Assembly: GCA_963739625.1 (NCBI GenBank)
Contig: CAVUAU010000003.1
Location: 1 to 64,000 of the forward strand
Source of the DNA: Salinimicrobium sp963739625
Lineage (GTDB): Bacteria > Bacteroidota > Bacteroidia > Flavobacteriales > Flavobacteriaceae
DNA length: 64,000 nucleotides
Direction of reading: 5' to 3'
Shown: one piece after another, positions 18,568 to 26,302 of the stretch
Position numbering within the stretch: the first letter of the stretch is position 1
Layout: each line of letters opens with the position of its first letter
The notes under the pieces: generated by a model
Database searches by the model: none
Seen by the model: the letters and a program-made list of their open reading frames with translations, nothing else
What the model was told of the DNA's origin: nothing
Translations under genes and position numbers: made by a program

Positions 18568-18888
18568 TGCGGAAAGTTTTTAGTTGATGGTTTAAATTAG
18601 AATAATGTTTTATTATTGATAATAAAATTTTATAAGTAAAATTTATTGTTATTGCTGCGCTTCTTTATCGCGGGATAAGGATGCTGATTTGTGGGGGGAG
18701 AAAAAGCCTTTTTTACCGGCTTGCTTTTCAAGATATTAAAAAGCCATCAAAAATGCTATTTTAGGAGAGGATGAAATTTAGAAATAAACCATTTCAGAAA
18801 AACCGGGAATGAAGAGGAGTAACAGAAAGCTGTGGCAATCGTTATGAATTCTTATATTTAATGCGTTAATCAAATCACATCCCCTTCT
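18568..18888. other. Divergent regulatory region between katG and the tricorn-like gene
   Basis: No gene seen. It contains the katG palindrome (18608-18627), a decayed copy of the dispersed palindrome (ATCAAAAATGCTATTTTAGG near 18746), and a TATATTTA box at 18853-18860, 29 nt before the plus-strand start, as a possible -7 element. Confidence 0.5.
18608..18627. promoter_or_regulatory. Perfect 9-2-9 palindrome upstream of katG
   Basis: TTTTATTAT-TG-ATAATAAAA is a perfect inverted repeat in the katG promoter area. It resembles Fur/PerR-family boxes (PerR: TTATAAT-n-ATTATAA). The regulator itself is not in the window. Confidence 0.55.
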
Positions 18889-21800
18889 ATGAAAAAAATT
18901 CTAATGGCAATATTTATTGCCTTCTTTACTGTGAGTATAAGCGCTCAGGAAAATGCGCGCTGGCTAAGGTATCCCAGCATTTCTCCTGACGGGAAAATTA
19001 TCATCTTTGGATATATGGGTAACCTTTACCGGGTGAAAAGCGATGGTGGAGTAGCCGTACCCATCACTACGGGCGACGCCTATGATATGCGGCCGGTATG
19101 GAGCAATGACGGCAAGACGATCGCCTTTGCGAGTGATCGCTACGGAAATTTTGACGTTTTTACTATGCCTTCGACAGGCGGAACTCCTGTGAGACTTACC
19201 TACGCGAGCACCGGAGATTACCCTTACGATTTTTCACGCGATGATCAACAGGTACTCTTTGGCAGCGGAAGGAATGCGCCTGCCAAAAGTGTTCGTTTTC
19301 CAAGTCCGGGGCTCTTTTCAAATTTGTATACCATTCCGGTAAAAGGTGGACGCCCGGTGCTTGTCTCGGCTGCGGGTGCCGAAGAGGCACAGTACAGCAA
19401 TGACGGCTCCAAGATCGTTTTTGAAGACCGCAAAGGTTACGAAGATGACCTGCGGAAGCATCATACTTCGGCAGTGACAAGAGACATCTGGATCTATGAT
19501 GTGAAGAACAATACCTACGATCAGATCAGCAGCTTTAAAGGGGAAAACCGGGAGCCGGTGTTTAGCGCAGATGCTCAAACGGTTTATTTCTTAAACGAAA
19601 GGGATAGTACCCAAAACCTGTACAGCATTTCAGCTTCAGGAGAAAGCGAAAAACAGCTCACGACGTTCAAAGATTTTCCGGTGCGTCACCTGAGCATCTC
19701 CAATGACAATAAGTTAGCTTTTACCTGGAAAGGTGATATTTATATCATGGCTCCTTCCGCAGAGCCAAAGAAGCTTGACGTAAAAGTGATGGATGATGCG
19801 GGTTATGAGCCGGTAAAGAATATGGACATTAATACGGTGAGCGAATTCGCCGTTAGTCCAAACAACAAAGAAATTGCCTTTGTCAATCGCGGGGAAGTTT
19901 TTGTCACCGGTGTTGATGATTCCCGCACAAAAAGAATTACCAATACTCCCGAGCAGGAACGAATGGTTAGCTGGAGTGAAGACGGCAAAACTTTACTTTT
20001 TTCCGGAGAAAAAGAAGGTAGCTGGAATGTGTACAAAGTCACTCTTACCAGGCCCGACGAGGAATATTTTTATGCTTCGACGGTATTAAATTCTGAACCT
20101 GTTATAGCTACGGAAGCTGAAGAATTTCAGCCGAAATATTCTCCCGACGGAAAAAAGATTGCATTCATTGAAGAACGTAATATTCTGAAGGTGATGGATC
20201 TCGACAGCAAAAAGAAAATAACCGTATTGCCCGAAGGACGAAATTATTCGTACAGCGATGGCGACTGGACTTATGCCTGGAGCCCCGACAGCAGATGGCT
20301 GTTGGTTGACGACCAAAAAGGATATTTCTTCAATAACAATACTGCGCTGGTCAAAGCCGATGGGACCGGTGAAATATTCCATCCTGTGAATAGCGGCTTT
20401 GGAGAATCAAATCCAAAATGGGCCATGGACGGTAAAATGATGACCTACGAAAGCAGTAAAGAAGGTAGAAAATCGCTGGCACTACAGGGTAGTACAGAGG
20501 TTGACGTGTATGGAGTCTTCTTTGACCAGGAGGCTTATGACGAGTATGAATTGAGCAAGGAAGAATTTGAACTGCTTAACGAGCGGGAGCAAAAAGAGAA
20601 AGAAGAGGCAGAGAAAAAGGAGGAGGAGAGCAAAAAGAAAAAGAAGAAGGAAGAGAAAAAACAGGAGCCTTTAAAGCTCAACCTCAAAAACCTGGACAAC
20701 CGCAAGGAAAAGCTCACAATCAACAGCTCCAGCATCAGCGATTATGTGCTGAATGATGATGCGAGCAAGTTGTACTATTTATCTTCTTTTGAAAAAGGAT
20801 ACGACCTCTGGGTCACTGAGCCGAGAACCAGAGAAACCAAGATCCTTGCTAAACTTGGCGGTACTCCAAGTGGACTTGAAATAAGTAAGGACGGGAAAAC
20901 GCTCTTTTTGAGCAACAAAGGGAAATTAGTCAAGGTGGACGCCGAGAGCGGTGAAGTGAAAAATATTGAGATCGCCGGCGACATGATGGTTGATGCAGAA
21001 GCTGAGAGGCAGTATATGTTCGACCACATGTGGAGGCAGGTGAAGAAGAAATTTTACGACCCGAAACTCCACGGCGTAGACTGGGATAAATATCATGAGG
21101 AGTATGGGAAATTTCTTCCTTACATCAACAACAACTATGACTTTCAGGAGCTGTTGAGCGAATTTCTTGGGGAGCTGAATGCTTCTCACACCGGCGGCAG
21201 ATATCGTCCGCAGAGCGATGGGATCAAAACCGCATCCCTGGGGCTTCTTTATGATCAAAAATACACCGGGGAAGGAATAAAAGTTTCCGAAGTTCTTGAA
21301 GCGGGGCCATTGGATAAAGCCGATAGCAGGATCAAAGCCGGCGATATTATAGTCAAGATTAACGGAGAAGAAATTCCGCAGGATGCAAACTGGTACAAAT
21401 TCCTTAATAACCTGGAGGACAAAAATGTGTTACTCAGCATTAAGCGCGGAAGTGACACTTTTGAGGAGAAACTAAAGCCTATTTCCATGGGTGAGGAGAG
21501 TCGCCTCATGTACAAGCGTTGGGTAGACATGATGGAGCATAAAGTTGATTCTCTCAGCAACGGGCAGCTGGGTTATGTGCATGTACAGGGTATGAACGAC
21601 AGCAGTTTCAGGGATGTTTATGAGGATGCGCTGGGCCGTAACCTCGACAAAAAAGCCCTCGTAGTCGATACCCGTTTCAACGGCGGAGGATGGCTGCATG
21701 ATGATCTCAATACCTTCTTAAGCGGAGAAGAATATCTGAAGTTTGCGCCGCAGGGCAACGTGGTCAAAGGTGGAGAGCCAATGACCAGGTGGACCAAACC

Positions 21801-22125
21801 CAGTATTGTTGTGATGAGTGAAAGCAACTACAGCGACGCATTTATTTTTCCGTATGTATATAAACAAAATGGCCTCGGAAAACTTGTTGGTATGCCTGTG
21901 GCAGGTACCGGAACAGCAGTATGGTGGGAGCAACAAATCGATCCTACCATTGTCTTCGGAATTCCCATGGTGGCCACAATTGGTGCCGAAGGAAGACCTA
22001 CAGAGAACCTGGAGCTGGAGCCTGATATTTTGGTGCCGCTGCCTTACAATGCCTTTTTAAACGGGGAAGACACCCAGATCCAGGCTGCTGTAAAAGCGTT
22101 GGAGAAAGAGGTGAATAAGGAATAG
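18889..22125 (+). CDS. Tricorn-like S41 family peptidase
   Basis: The product has 1078 residues with a signal peptide (1-20, ending SISAQ), so it is exported. Residues about 25-540 carry repeated beta-propeller blades of PD40/WD40-like type (SPDGKIIIFGYMG, SNDGKTIAFASDRYG, SPDGKKIAFIEERN). A Lys/Glu-rich linker (about 555-600) follows. Next come the tricorn core C1 region (MWRQVKKKFYDPKLHGVDW, about 715), ASHTGG (His near 765, catalytic in tricorn), a PDZ domain (about 785-860) and the S41 domain with the nucleophile Ser in NYSDAF (about 980). Such enzymes degrade peptides in the periplasm or on the surface. The lysine-rich linker is an unusual feature of this group. Confidence 0.9.
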   Translation: MKKILMAIFIAFFTVSISAQENARWLRYPSISPDGKIIIFGYMGNLYRVKSDGGVAVPITTGDAYDMRPVWSNDGKTIAFASDRYGNFDVFTMPSTGGTPVRLTYASTGDYPYDFSRDDQQVLFGSGRNAPAKSVRFPSPGLFSNLYTIPVKGGRPVLVSAAGAEEAQYSNDGSKIVFEDRKGYEDDLRKHHTSAVTRDIWIYDVKNNTYDQISSFKGENREPVFSADAQTVYFLNERDSTQNLYSISASGESEKQLTTFKDFPVRHLSISNDNKLAFTWKGDIYIMAPSAEPKKLDVKVMDDAGYEPVKNMDINTVSEFAVSPNNKEIAFVNRGEVFVTGVDDSRTKRITNTPEQERMVSWSEDGKTLLFSGEKEGSWNVYKVTLTRPDEEYFYASTVLNSEPVIATEAEEFQPKYSPDGKKIAFIEERNILKVMDLDSKKKITVLPEGRNYSYSDGDWTYAWSPDSRWLLVDDQKGYFFNNNTALVKADGTGEIFHPVNSGFGESNPKWAMDGKMMTYESSKEGRKSLALQGSTEVDVYGVFFDQEAYDEYELSKEEFELLNEREQKEKEEAEKKEEESKKKKKKEEKKQEPLKLNLKNLDNRKEKLTINSSSISDYVLNDDASKLYYLSSFEKGYDLWVTEPRTRETKILAKLGGTPSGLEISKDGKTLFLSNKGKLVKVDAESGEVKNIEIAGDMMVDAEAERQYMFDHMWRQVKKKFYDPKLHGVDWDKYHEEYGKFLPYINNNYDFQELLSEFLGELNASHTGGRYRPQSDGIKTASLGLLYDQKYTGEGIKVSEVLEAGPLDKADSRIKAGDIIVKINGEEIPQDANWYKFLNNLEDKNVLLSIKRGSDTFEEKLKPISMGEESRLMYKRWVDMMEHKVDSLSNGQLGYVHVQGMNDSSFRDVYEDALGRNLDKKALVVDTRFNGGGWLHDDLNTFLSGEEYLKFAPQGNVVKGGEPMTRWTKPSIVVMSESNYSDAFIFPYVYKQNGLGKLVGMPVAGTGTAVWWEQQIDPTIVFGIPMVATIGAEGRPTENLELEPDILVPLPYNAFLNGEDTQIQAAVKALEKEVNKE

Positions 22126-22154
22126 TCCAACATTCATTTTTAAAAGATCAAAAG

Positions 22155-22182
22155 CCTTCCGTGACTGCGGAAGGTTTTTTTT
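22155..22182 (+). terminator. Intrinsic terminator after the tricorn-like gene
   Basis: A 7-bp stem CCTTCCG/CGGAAGG with a 6-nt loop is followed by eight T residues, 29 nt past the stop codon. Confidence 0.85.
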
Positions 22183-22218
22183 AGAGCTGATAGAACAATA
22201 TCTTTTCGTTTAAAAGAA

Positions 22219-22235
22219 GTTACCAATTCGGTAAC
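22219..22235. promoter_or_regulatory. Inverted repeat operator of the higBA locus
   Basis: GTTACC-AATTC-GGTAAC, 6-bp arms, lies just upstream of a TATCTTAG box (22243-22250, one mismatch to TAnnTTTG). HigA antitoxins usually repress their own operon by binding such palindromes. Confidence 0.55.
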
Positions 22236-22256
22236 TTATTGCTATCTTAGCTATAA

Positions 22257-22517
22257 ATTCTGATATCTCATGCCGATAGTGAACAAGCTTTAAAGGCGTG
22301 GTACAGGGAAACGGAAAATGCAGAATGGCAAAATATTAACGATCTTAAAAGAGAATACCCGGGTGCCAGTATTTTAAAGGATCACAGGATTATATTCAAT
22401 ATAAAAGGGAATAAATATCGACTAATAGTGAAGTTCAATTTTGAATTTCAGATTTGTTGGATCAGGTTTATTGGAACTCATGCTGAATATGACAAAATAG
22501 ATGCAAATACCATTTGA
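22257..22517 (+). pseudogene. higB: HigB-family toxin lacking its start (probably N-terminally truncated)
   Basis: The frame reads HADSEQALKAWYRETENAEW to GTHAEYDKIDANTI and stops at 22515-22517. It matches the body of HigB mRNA-cleaving toxins, including the FNIKGNKYRLIVKFNF core and the WIRFIGTHAEYDKI end. A stop codon (22254-22256) lies just before the open frame and there is no in-frame ATG, GTG or TTG before the family motif; only ATT or CTG are available. HigB proteins normally carry about 12-16 more residues in front. The promoter-like box ends only a few bases upstream, so a short deletion removing the leader and first codons would explain the structure. Translation from a rare start cannot be ruled out. 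Confidence 0.7.
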
Positions 22518-22518
22518 A

Positions 22519-22875
22519 ATGAAAATAAAGCCTATAAAAACTGAAGAAGATTATCAAAATGCTCTCCTCAGGTTGGAAGAGATCTTCGATGCAAAGAGAG
22601 GAACAGAGGCCGGTGATGAATTGGAGATTTTGTCGATCCTCATCGACAATTATGAAAATGAACATTTTCCTATTGAAATGCCCGATCCCATAGAAGCCAT
22701 TAAGTTCAGAATGGAACAACTGGGAATGAAACAAAAAGACCTGGAAGAAATTTTCGGATTTAAAAGTAGGGTTAGTGAAATATTGAATAAAAAAAGAAAA
22801 CTGACTTTGGCGATGGTGAGAAATTTGAATGCCAAACTAAATATTCCCACAGAAGTCCTTATACAGGAGTATTAG
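22519..22875 (+). CDS. higA: HigA-type antitoxin, helix-turn-helix protein
   Basis: The product has 118 residues from the ATG at 22519; an in-frame ATG at 22501 would add six residues and overlap the toxin end by 17 nt. The N-terminal half (EDYQNALLRLEEIFDAKRGT) is the toxin-binding region of this HigA subgroup. The C-terminal half is an XRE helix-turn-helix: IKFRMEQLGMKQKDLEEIFGFKSRVSEILNKKRKLTLAMVR. It neutralises HigB and is likely to repress the operon through the palindrome at 22219. It is intact although its toxin seems damaged, so it may now act as an orphan regulator. Confidence 0.88.
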   Translation: MKIKPIKTEEDYQNALLRLEEIFDAKRGTEAGDELEILSILIDNYENEHFPIEMPDPIEAIKFRMEQLGMKQKDLEEIFGFKSRVSEILNKKRKLTLAMVRNLNAKLNIPTEVLIQEY

Positions 22876-22889
22876 TTTTTTTTGCAACC

Positions 22890-23753
22890 ATGAAACCACA
22901 AAAATCCTATCCTGACGAAGTTTTCCTCAATGGGCAATGGCTCAAGCCTGAAGAGGCTTTTGTTTCGGTGTTCGACAGGTCTTTCATGTTCGGCGACGGG
23001 ATCTATGAGGTGACGCCGTTTTACAGCGGCAGGCCTTTTCGGCTGCAGGATCATGTGGATCGGGTGCAGTATTGTTTGCATCAAATGAACATTTCATTTA
23101 ATGTGGATATTTTGGAAGAGTTGATGCAGCAGGCAGTCAAGCGATCTTCCTTTGCTGCAGAAGATGCCGCCGTTTACCTGCAGATCACCCGCGGAACAGC
23201 ACCACGTTCACATTTCATTCCCGAAGATGTTAAGTCCAACTTCCTGCTTTACGCTTTTCAGGTGGATCTGGCGGATTATGAGGATAGATACTGGAAAGTG
23301 ATGGCTTCTGAAGATCTTCGCTGGCACAGGTGCGACATTAAATCTACCGCTTTGCTCGCCAACACCATGGCGAATGAAGCCGCTATTTCTGAGGGATTCT
23401 ACGAAAACCTGCTTTTCCGGAACGGCTATTTTACCGAAGGTTCTCACTCAACGCTCTTCTTTGTCAAAAATGGAACCATCTACACTCATCCCGAAGGTCC
23501 CGAAATCCTCTCCGGAATAACCCGAAAAGTAGTGTTGGAGCTTTGCGACCAGCTGAAAATTCCGGTAAAAGAAGAGGCTTTTCCTGTAGCGGCACTTTCA
23601 GAAGTGGACGAGATCTTCCTCACCGGCACAACTACTCAAATCGCTCCGGTTTCTTCAGTAACCATAGAAGGAGAAGAAGTTTTTTCCTCTCAAAAAGGGG
23701 AAATTACGGCTGCGCTTCAGCAGGAATTCACCCGCATCACCAGGGAAAATTAG
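22890..23753 (+). CDS. Class IV aminotransferase (D-amino-acid transaminase-like)
   Basis: The product has 287 residues, a fold-type IV PLP enzyme. Conserved features include FDRSFMFGDGIYEVTPFYSG near the N-terminus, the PLP lysine in RCDIKSTALLANTMAN (about residue 152), the cofactor phosphate region EGSHSTLFFV, and the late TGTTTQIAPV loop. The DIKS context and overall length fit D-alanine-type transaminases better than branched-chain ones, but aminodeoxychorismate lyase-like activity remains possible. It starts 14 nt after higA, probably by chance neighbourhood. Confidence 0.88.
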   Translation: MKPQKSYPDEVFLNGQWLKPEEAFVSVFDRSFMFGDGIYEVTPFYSGRPFRLQDHVDRVQYCLHQMNISFNVDILEELMQQAVKRSSFAAEDAAVYLQITRGTAPRSHFIPEDVKSNFLLYAFQVDLADYEDRYWKVMASEDLRWHRCDIKSTALLANTMANEAAISEGFYENLLFRNGYFTEGSHSTLFFVKNGTIYTHPEGPEILSGITRKVVLELCDQLKIPVKEEAFPVAALSEVDEIFLTGTTTQIAPVSSVTIEGEEVFSSQKGEITAALQQEFTRITREN

Positions 23754-23900
23754 TGTTCAGTCGACACTGGTCGGTATTAAGTTATGATAAACAGGCCCAA
23801 TTTCGTGTTTCTTAGAACCTTCAGAAAACAAGCATTTTAGCCGATTTTCATAAAATAAAGATGCTTAAGAGGTTAGGTATGGTAGTTGCAAATTAGATCG

Positions 23901-23908
23901 TATCTTTG
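23901..23908 (+). promoter_or_regulatory. -7 box TATCTTTG of the rimO transcript
   Basis: This is an exact TAnnTTTG match, 80 nt before the rimO ATG. The leader that follows contains a 15-bp hairpin. Confidence 0.6.
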
Positions 23909-23936
23909 CAGCCCTTTAAGAAGACCTTCTTTTTAG

Positions 23937-23969
23937 AAACCTCACAGGTTTCTGAAACCTGTGAGGTTT
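23937..23969. repeat. AAACCTCACAGGTTT palindrome in the rimO leader
   Basis: A 15-bp perfect stem with a CTG loop lies between the rimO promoter and start. The same palindrome family serves as a terminator at 25464-25499, so here it might attenuate rimO, although no long T-run follows. Confidence 0.6.
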
Positions 23970-23988
23970 ACAGGGTTAAATTTTAAGT

Positions 23989-25341
23989 ATGAGAACAAAG
24001 TCATTAAAGAAGAACAGGATCAACGTGGTAACTCTTGGTTGCAGCAAGAACGTCTATGACAGCGAAGTGTTGATGGGGCAGTTAAAGGCCAATGATAAGG
24101 ACGTGGTGCATGAGCAGGAGGGGAATATCGTGGTGATCAATACCTGTGGCTTTATTGACAACGCCAAAGAACAGTCTGTAAATACCATTTTAGAGTACGT
24201 AGATCTCAAGGAGCAGGGCGAGGTGGACAAGGTTTTTGTGACCGGTTGTTTGAGTGAGCGATATAAACCCGATCTGCAAAAGGAAATTCCGAATGTTGAT
24301 CAATACTTCGGAACTACCGAACTTCCCGAACTTCTTGCTGCCCTGGAAGCAGATTACAAGCACGAACTTATTGGAGAGCGATTGACGACTACTCCGAAAA
24401 ATTACGCATACCTGAAGATTGCCGAAGGTTGCGACAGGCCTTGTTCTTTTTGTGCTATTCCCTTAATGCGCGGCGGACATAAATCTACTCCCATTGAAAA
24501 TCTCGTTACCGAAGCAAAAAAGCTGGCTGCAAACGGCGTAAAGGAATTGATCCTTATCGCGCAGGATTTAACTTACTACGGACTTGACCTCTATAAAAAG
24601 AGAAATTTAGCCGAGCTTCTGGAAAACCTGGTGAAGGTGGAAGGTATAGAATGGATCAGGTTGCATTATGCTTTCCCAACAGGTTTTCCTATGGACGTGC
24701 TGGAGGTGATGAAGCGTGAGCCGAAGATTTGTAACTATTTAGATATCCCTTTGCAGCATATTTCAGATGATTTGCTGAAGTCTATGCGCCGCGGAACCAA
24801 CCATGAAAAAACGACTAATCTGCTGAAGGAATTCCGCAGCAGGGTGCCAAAAATGGCAATTCGAACCACTCTTATTGTCGGATATCCCGGCGAAACCGAA
24901 GCACATTTTGAAGAGCTGAAGCAGTGGGTGAAGGAGATGAGGTTTGAACGCCTTGGCTGTTTTACTTATTCTCACGAAGAGAATACGCATGCTTACAATC
25001 TTGAGGACGATGTGCCGCAGGAGGTGAAGCAGGAGCGGGCGAACGAGATAATGGAAATACAGTCGCAGATCTCCTGGGAGCTAAATCAGCAGAAAGTGGG
25101 GCAGACCTTTAGGGTGATCATCGACCGTAAGGAAGGAGAAAACTACGTGGGAAGAACAGAATTTGATTCTCCAGATGTTGATAATGAGGTGCTTATAGAT
25201 GCTACAAAAGTGTACCTGAAGACCGGAGAATTTTACGATGTAAAAATTACCGAGGCTGCAGATTTTGATCTTTTTGGAGTACCTTTGAACGTGAAAACTG
25301 AGAAGCCCGCAAGAAAAGAATTGAAGGTAAGATCGGTTTAA
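23989..25341 (+). CDS. rimO: Ribosomal protein S12 methylthiotransferase RimO
   Basis: The product has 450 residues. RimO is a radical-SAM enzyme that adds a methylthio group to the conserved aspartate of ribosomal protein S12. The N-terminal domain has cluster cysteines in TLGCSKNVYDSE, NTCGFI and TGCLSERY. The radical-SAM motif CxxxCxxC is in EGCDRPCSFCAIP (about 145-155). A TRAM domain ends the protein (about 370-435). The start MRTKSLKKNRINVVTLGC is typical for the phylum. The tail after FDLFG is longer than I would expect for some RimO proteins, but nothing shows a frameshift. The tRNA-Leu gene begins only 5 nt after the stop, so the two may share a transcript. Confidence 0.95.
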   Translation: MRTKSLKKNRINVVTLGCSKNVYDSEVLMGQLKANDKDVVHEQEGNIVVINTCGFIDNAKEQSVNTILEYVDLKEQGEVDKVFVTGCLSERYKPDLQKEIPNVDQYFGTTELPELLAALEADYKHELIGERLTTTPKNYAYLKIAEGCDRPCSFCAIPLMRGGHKSTPIENLVTEAKKLAANGVKELILIAQDLTYYGLDLYKKRNLAELLENLVKVEGIEWIRLHYAFPTGFPMDVLEVMKREPKICNYLDIPLQHISDDLLKSMRRGTNHEKTTNLLKEFRSRVPKMAIRTTLIVGYPGETEAHFEELKQWVKEMRFERLGCFTYSHEENTHAYNLEDDVPQEVKQERANEIMEIQSQISWELNQQKVGQTFRVIIDRKEGENYVGRTEFDSPDVDNEVLIDATKVYLKTGEFYDVKITEAADFDLFGVPLNVKTEKPARKELKVRSV

Positions 25342-25346
25342 AAATT

Positions 25347-25450
25347 GCCCGGGTGCTGGAATTGGTAGACAGGCATGGCTCAGAACCATGTGTCCATTAG
25401 GGCGTGCGGGCCTGTCTGCCGGCAGGTAGATTCGACTCCCGCCTCGGGCA
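25347..25450 (+). tRNA. tRNA-Leu (anticodon CAG) with a 20-nt insert in the T-arm
   Basis: All class II tRNA parts are visible. The acceptor stem is GCCCGGG/CTCGGGC, the D-stem CTG/CAG with GAATTGGTAGA, the anticodon stem CATGG/CCATG with loop CTCAGAA (anticodon CAG at 25381-25383), and the variable arm GTCC-ATTA-GGGC. The T-stem is GCGGG (25406-25410) with CCCGC (25438-25442), around T-loop TTCGACT (25431-25437). The discriminator is A25450 and CCA is not encoded. The palindrome CCTGTCTGCCGGCAGGTAGA sits between the 5' T-stem strand and the T-loop, positions 53/54. Without it the gene would be a normal 84-nt tRNA. Whether this RNA still folds and is charged is unknown; CUG codons could also be read by a UAG-anticodon leucine tRNA. 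Confidence 0.9.
25411..25430. mobile_element. 20-nt palindromic element inserted in the tRNA-Leu T-arm (copy B)
   Basis: CCTGTCTGCCGGCAGGTAGA is self-complementary (CTGCCGGCAG core, with G-T pairs outward). It differs at one position from 11267-11286. Its exact placement at the stem/loop junction makes it an insertion rather than divergence. Confidence 0.8.
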
Positions 25451-25451
25451 C
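25435..25451. repeat. Proximal direct repeat (tRNA-Leu 3' end)
   Basis: ACTCCCGCCTCGGGCAC covers the last 16 nt of the tRNA gene plus one base. It recurs with one mismatch at 26303-26319, on the other side of the HEPN/MNT genes. Confidence 0.6.
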
Positions 25452-25463
25452 GAAAAACAATTT

Positions 25464-25499
25464 AAACCTCACAGGTTTTCAAAACCTGTGAGGTTTTTT
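25464..25499. terminator. Terminator shared by tRNA-Leu and the MNT gene
   Basis: Stem AAACCTCACAGGTTT with its complement, then six T residues. It belongs to the same palindrome family as 23937-23969. It lies between convergent units. Confidence 0.75.
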
Positions 25500-25511
25500 C
25501 TTTTCGAAATT

Positions 25512-25826
25512 TTATCCTTCTACTTTTTCCTTTACATAAAGAGTTTTTCCGACCCTATTGATGTGGTCTAAGAAGTTCTTGTTGGAAAGATTGTGAAATA
25601 TTGAAAGGTCTATAGAATACGGAAGCATAAGATCATCAAGCTTCTTCTCAAGCTCAATCAAATCTTCGAAAGTGAGATTACCTTTTAAGCTAATGTCGAT
25701 ATCAGATCCTTCCCGATATGTTCCCAAAGCTCTGGAACCATAAATCACTACTTCGTGGACCTCCGGAAAAGAGCTGAAAACTTCTCTTAACTTTTGCAGT
25801 ACATGATCTTTTAATCCAAATTCCAT
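25512..25826 (-). CDS. Minimal nucleotidyltransferase (MNT domain) protein
   Basis: The product has 104 residues. The nucleotidyltransferase motif GSRALGTYREGSDIDISL (about 29-46) gives the GS and paired Asp residues, and YSIDLSIF supplies the third Asp. In HEPN/MNT toxin-antitoxin pairs this protein is the antitoxin and adds AMP groups to a tyrosine of the HEPN toxin. It lies 3 nt after the HEPN stop codon (reconstructed) on the minus strand, so the two form an operon. The pair sits between tRNA-Leu and a copy of the tRNA's 3' end. Confidence 0.88.
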   Translation of the reverse strand: MEFGLKDHVLQKLREVFSSFPEVHEVVIYGSRALGTYREGSDIDISLKGNLTFEDLIELEKKLDDLMLPYSIDLSIFHNLSNKNFLDHINRVGKTLYVKEKVEG

Positions 25827-25829
25827 TGT

Positions 25830-26256
25830 TTATGATTCTTTGCTTTTTTGGATGCCCCGCATTTTTTCCCTGAAAGTCATTGAAGAGGGATAAGTACTTG
25901 TTCAAAATCGCTTCTGCTATTTCCGCTGCCGTTTTTTCGTCGTAAGTATGGGAGGTTTGATTGCGACTAACGATCATGTTCATCCAGATTTCTCCGTCAC
26001 TTATCAATCCATATTTAAAGGCTTCCCGGGTAGCATCTCTACTTCCCCTGATTTCGGGATTACCCTGATAAGCAAAATAATCTTTCATCAGATTCCAGGC
26101 GAGCTCGTGCGTAAACTCAAATGACTGTATCAGCCCTTGTCTTTCAAGTTCAGACAAAGCTCTTTGCCGACTAAGTTCTCCTGCCTTGTTGAGTTGAAGC
26201 AAAGCTTTTGAGTAATTTTCAAGGCGTTGATGCCAACGGATATCTTCTCCGGCCAT
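25830..26256 (-). CDS. HEPN-domain protein (HI0074 family), probable frameshift
   Basis: The predicted product is about 141 residues starting MAGEDIRWHQRLENYSKALL (ATG at 26256; a GTG at 26319 lies upstream in frame but falls in the direct repeat). It is the all-helical partner of MNT proteins, annotated as a nucleotidyltransferase substrate-binding protein. The HEPN RNase motif R-x4-H-x-Y is present as RNQTSHTY, so it could be an RNA-cleaving toxin. Near 25856 a run of six A residues (minus strand) throws the frame. Five would give GKMRGIQKSKES and a stop 3 nt before the MNT start; as written the frame runs 125 nt into the MNT gene. Confidence 0.8.
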
Positions 26257-26302
26257 ATTAGAAGGTTGTTTTACAAATGTAATCAATATACAGCCAAATC
26301 TT

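Noticed and set aside
25411..25430. The tRNA insert as a group I intron or archaeal-type tRNA intron
   Set aside because: It is only 20 nt, lies in the T-arm rather than the anticodon loop, and shows no intron core or bulge-helix-bulge.
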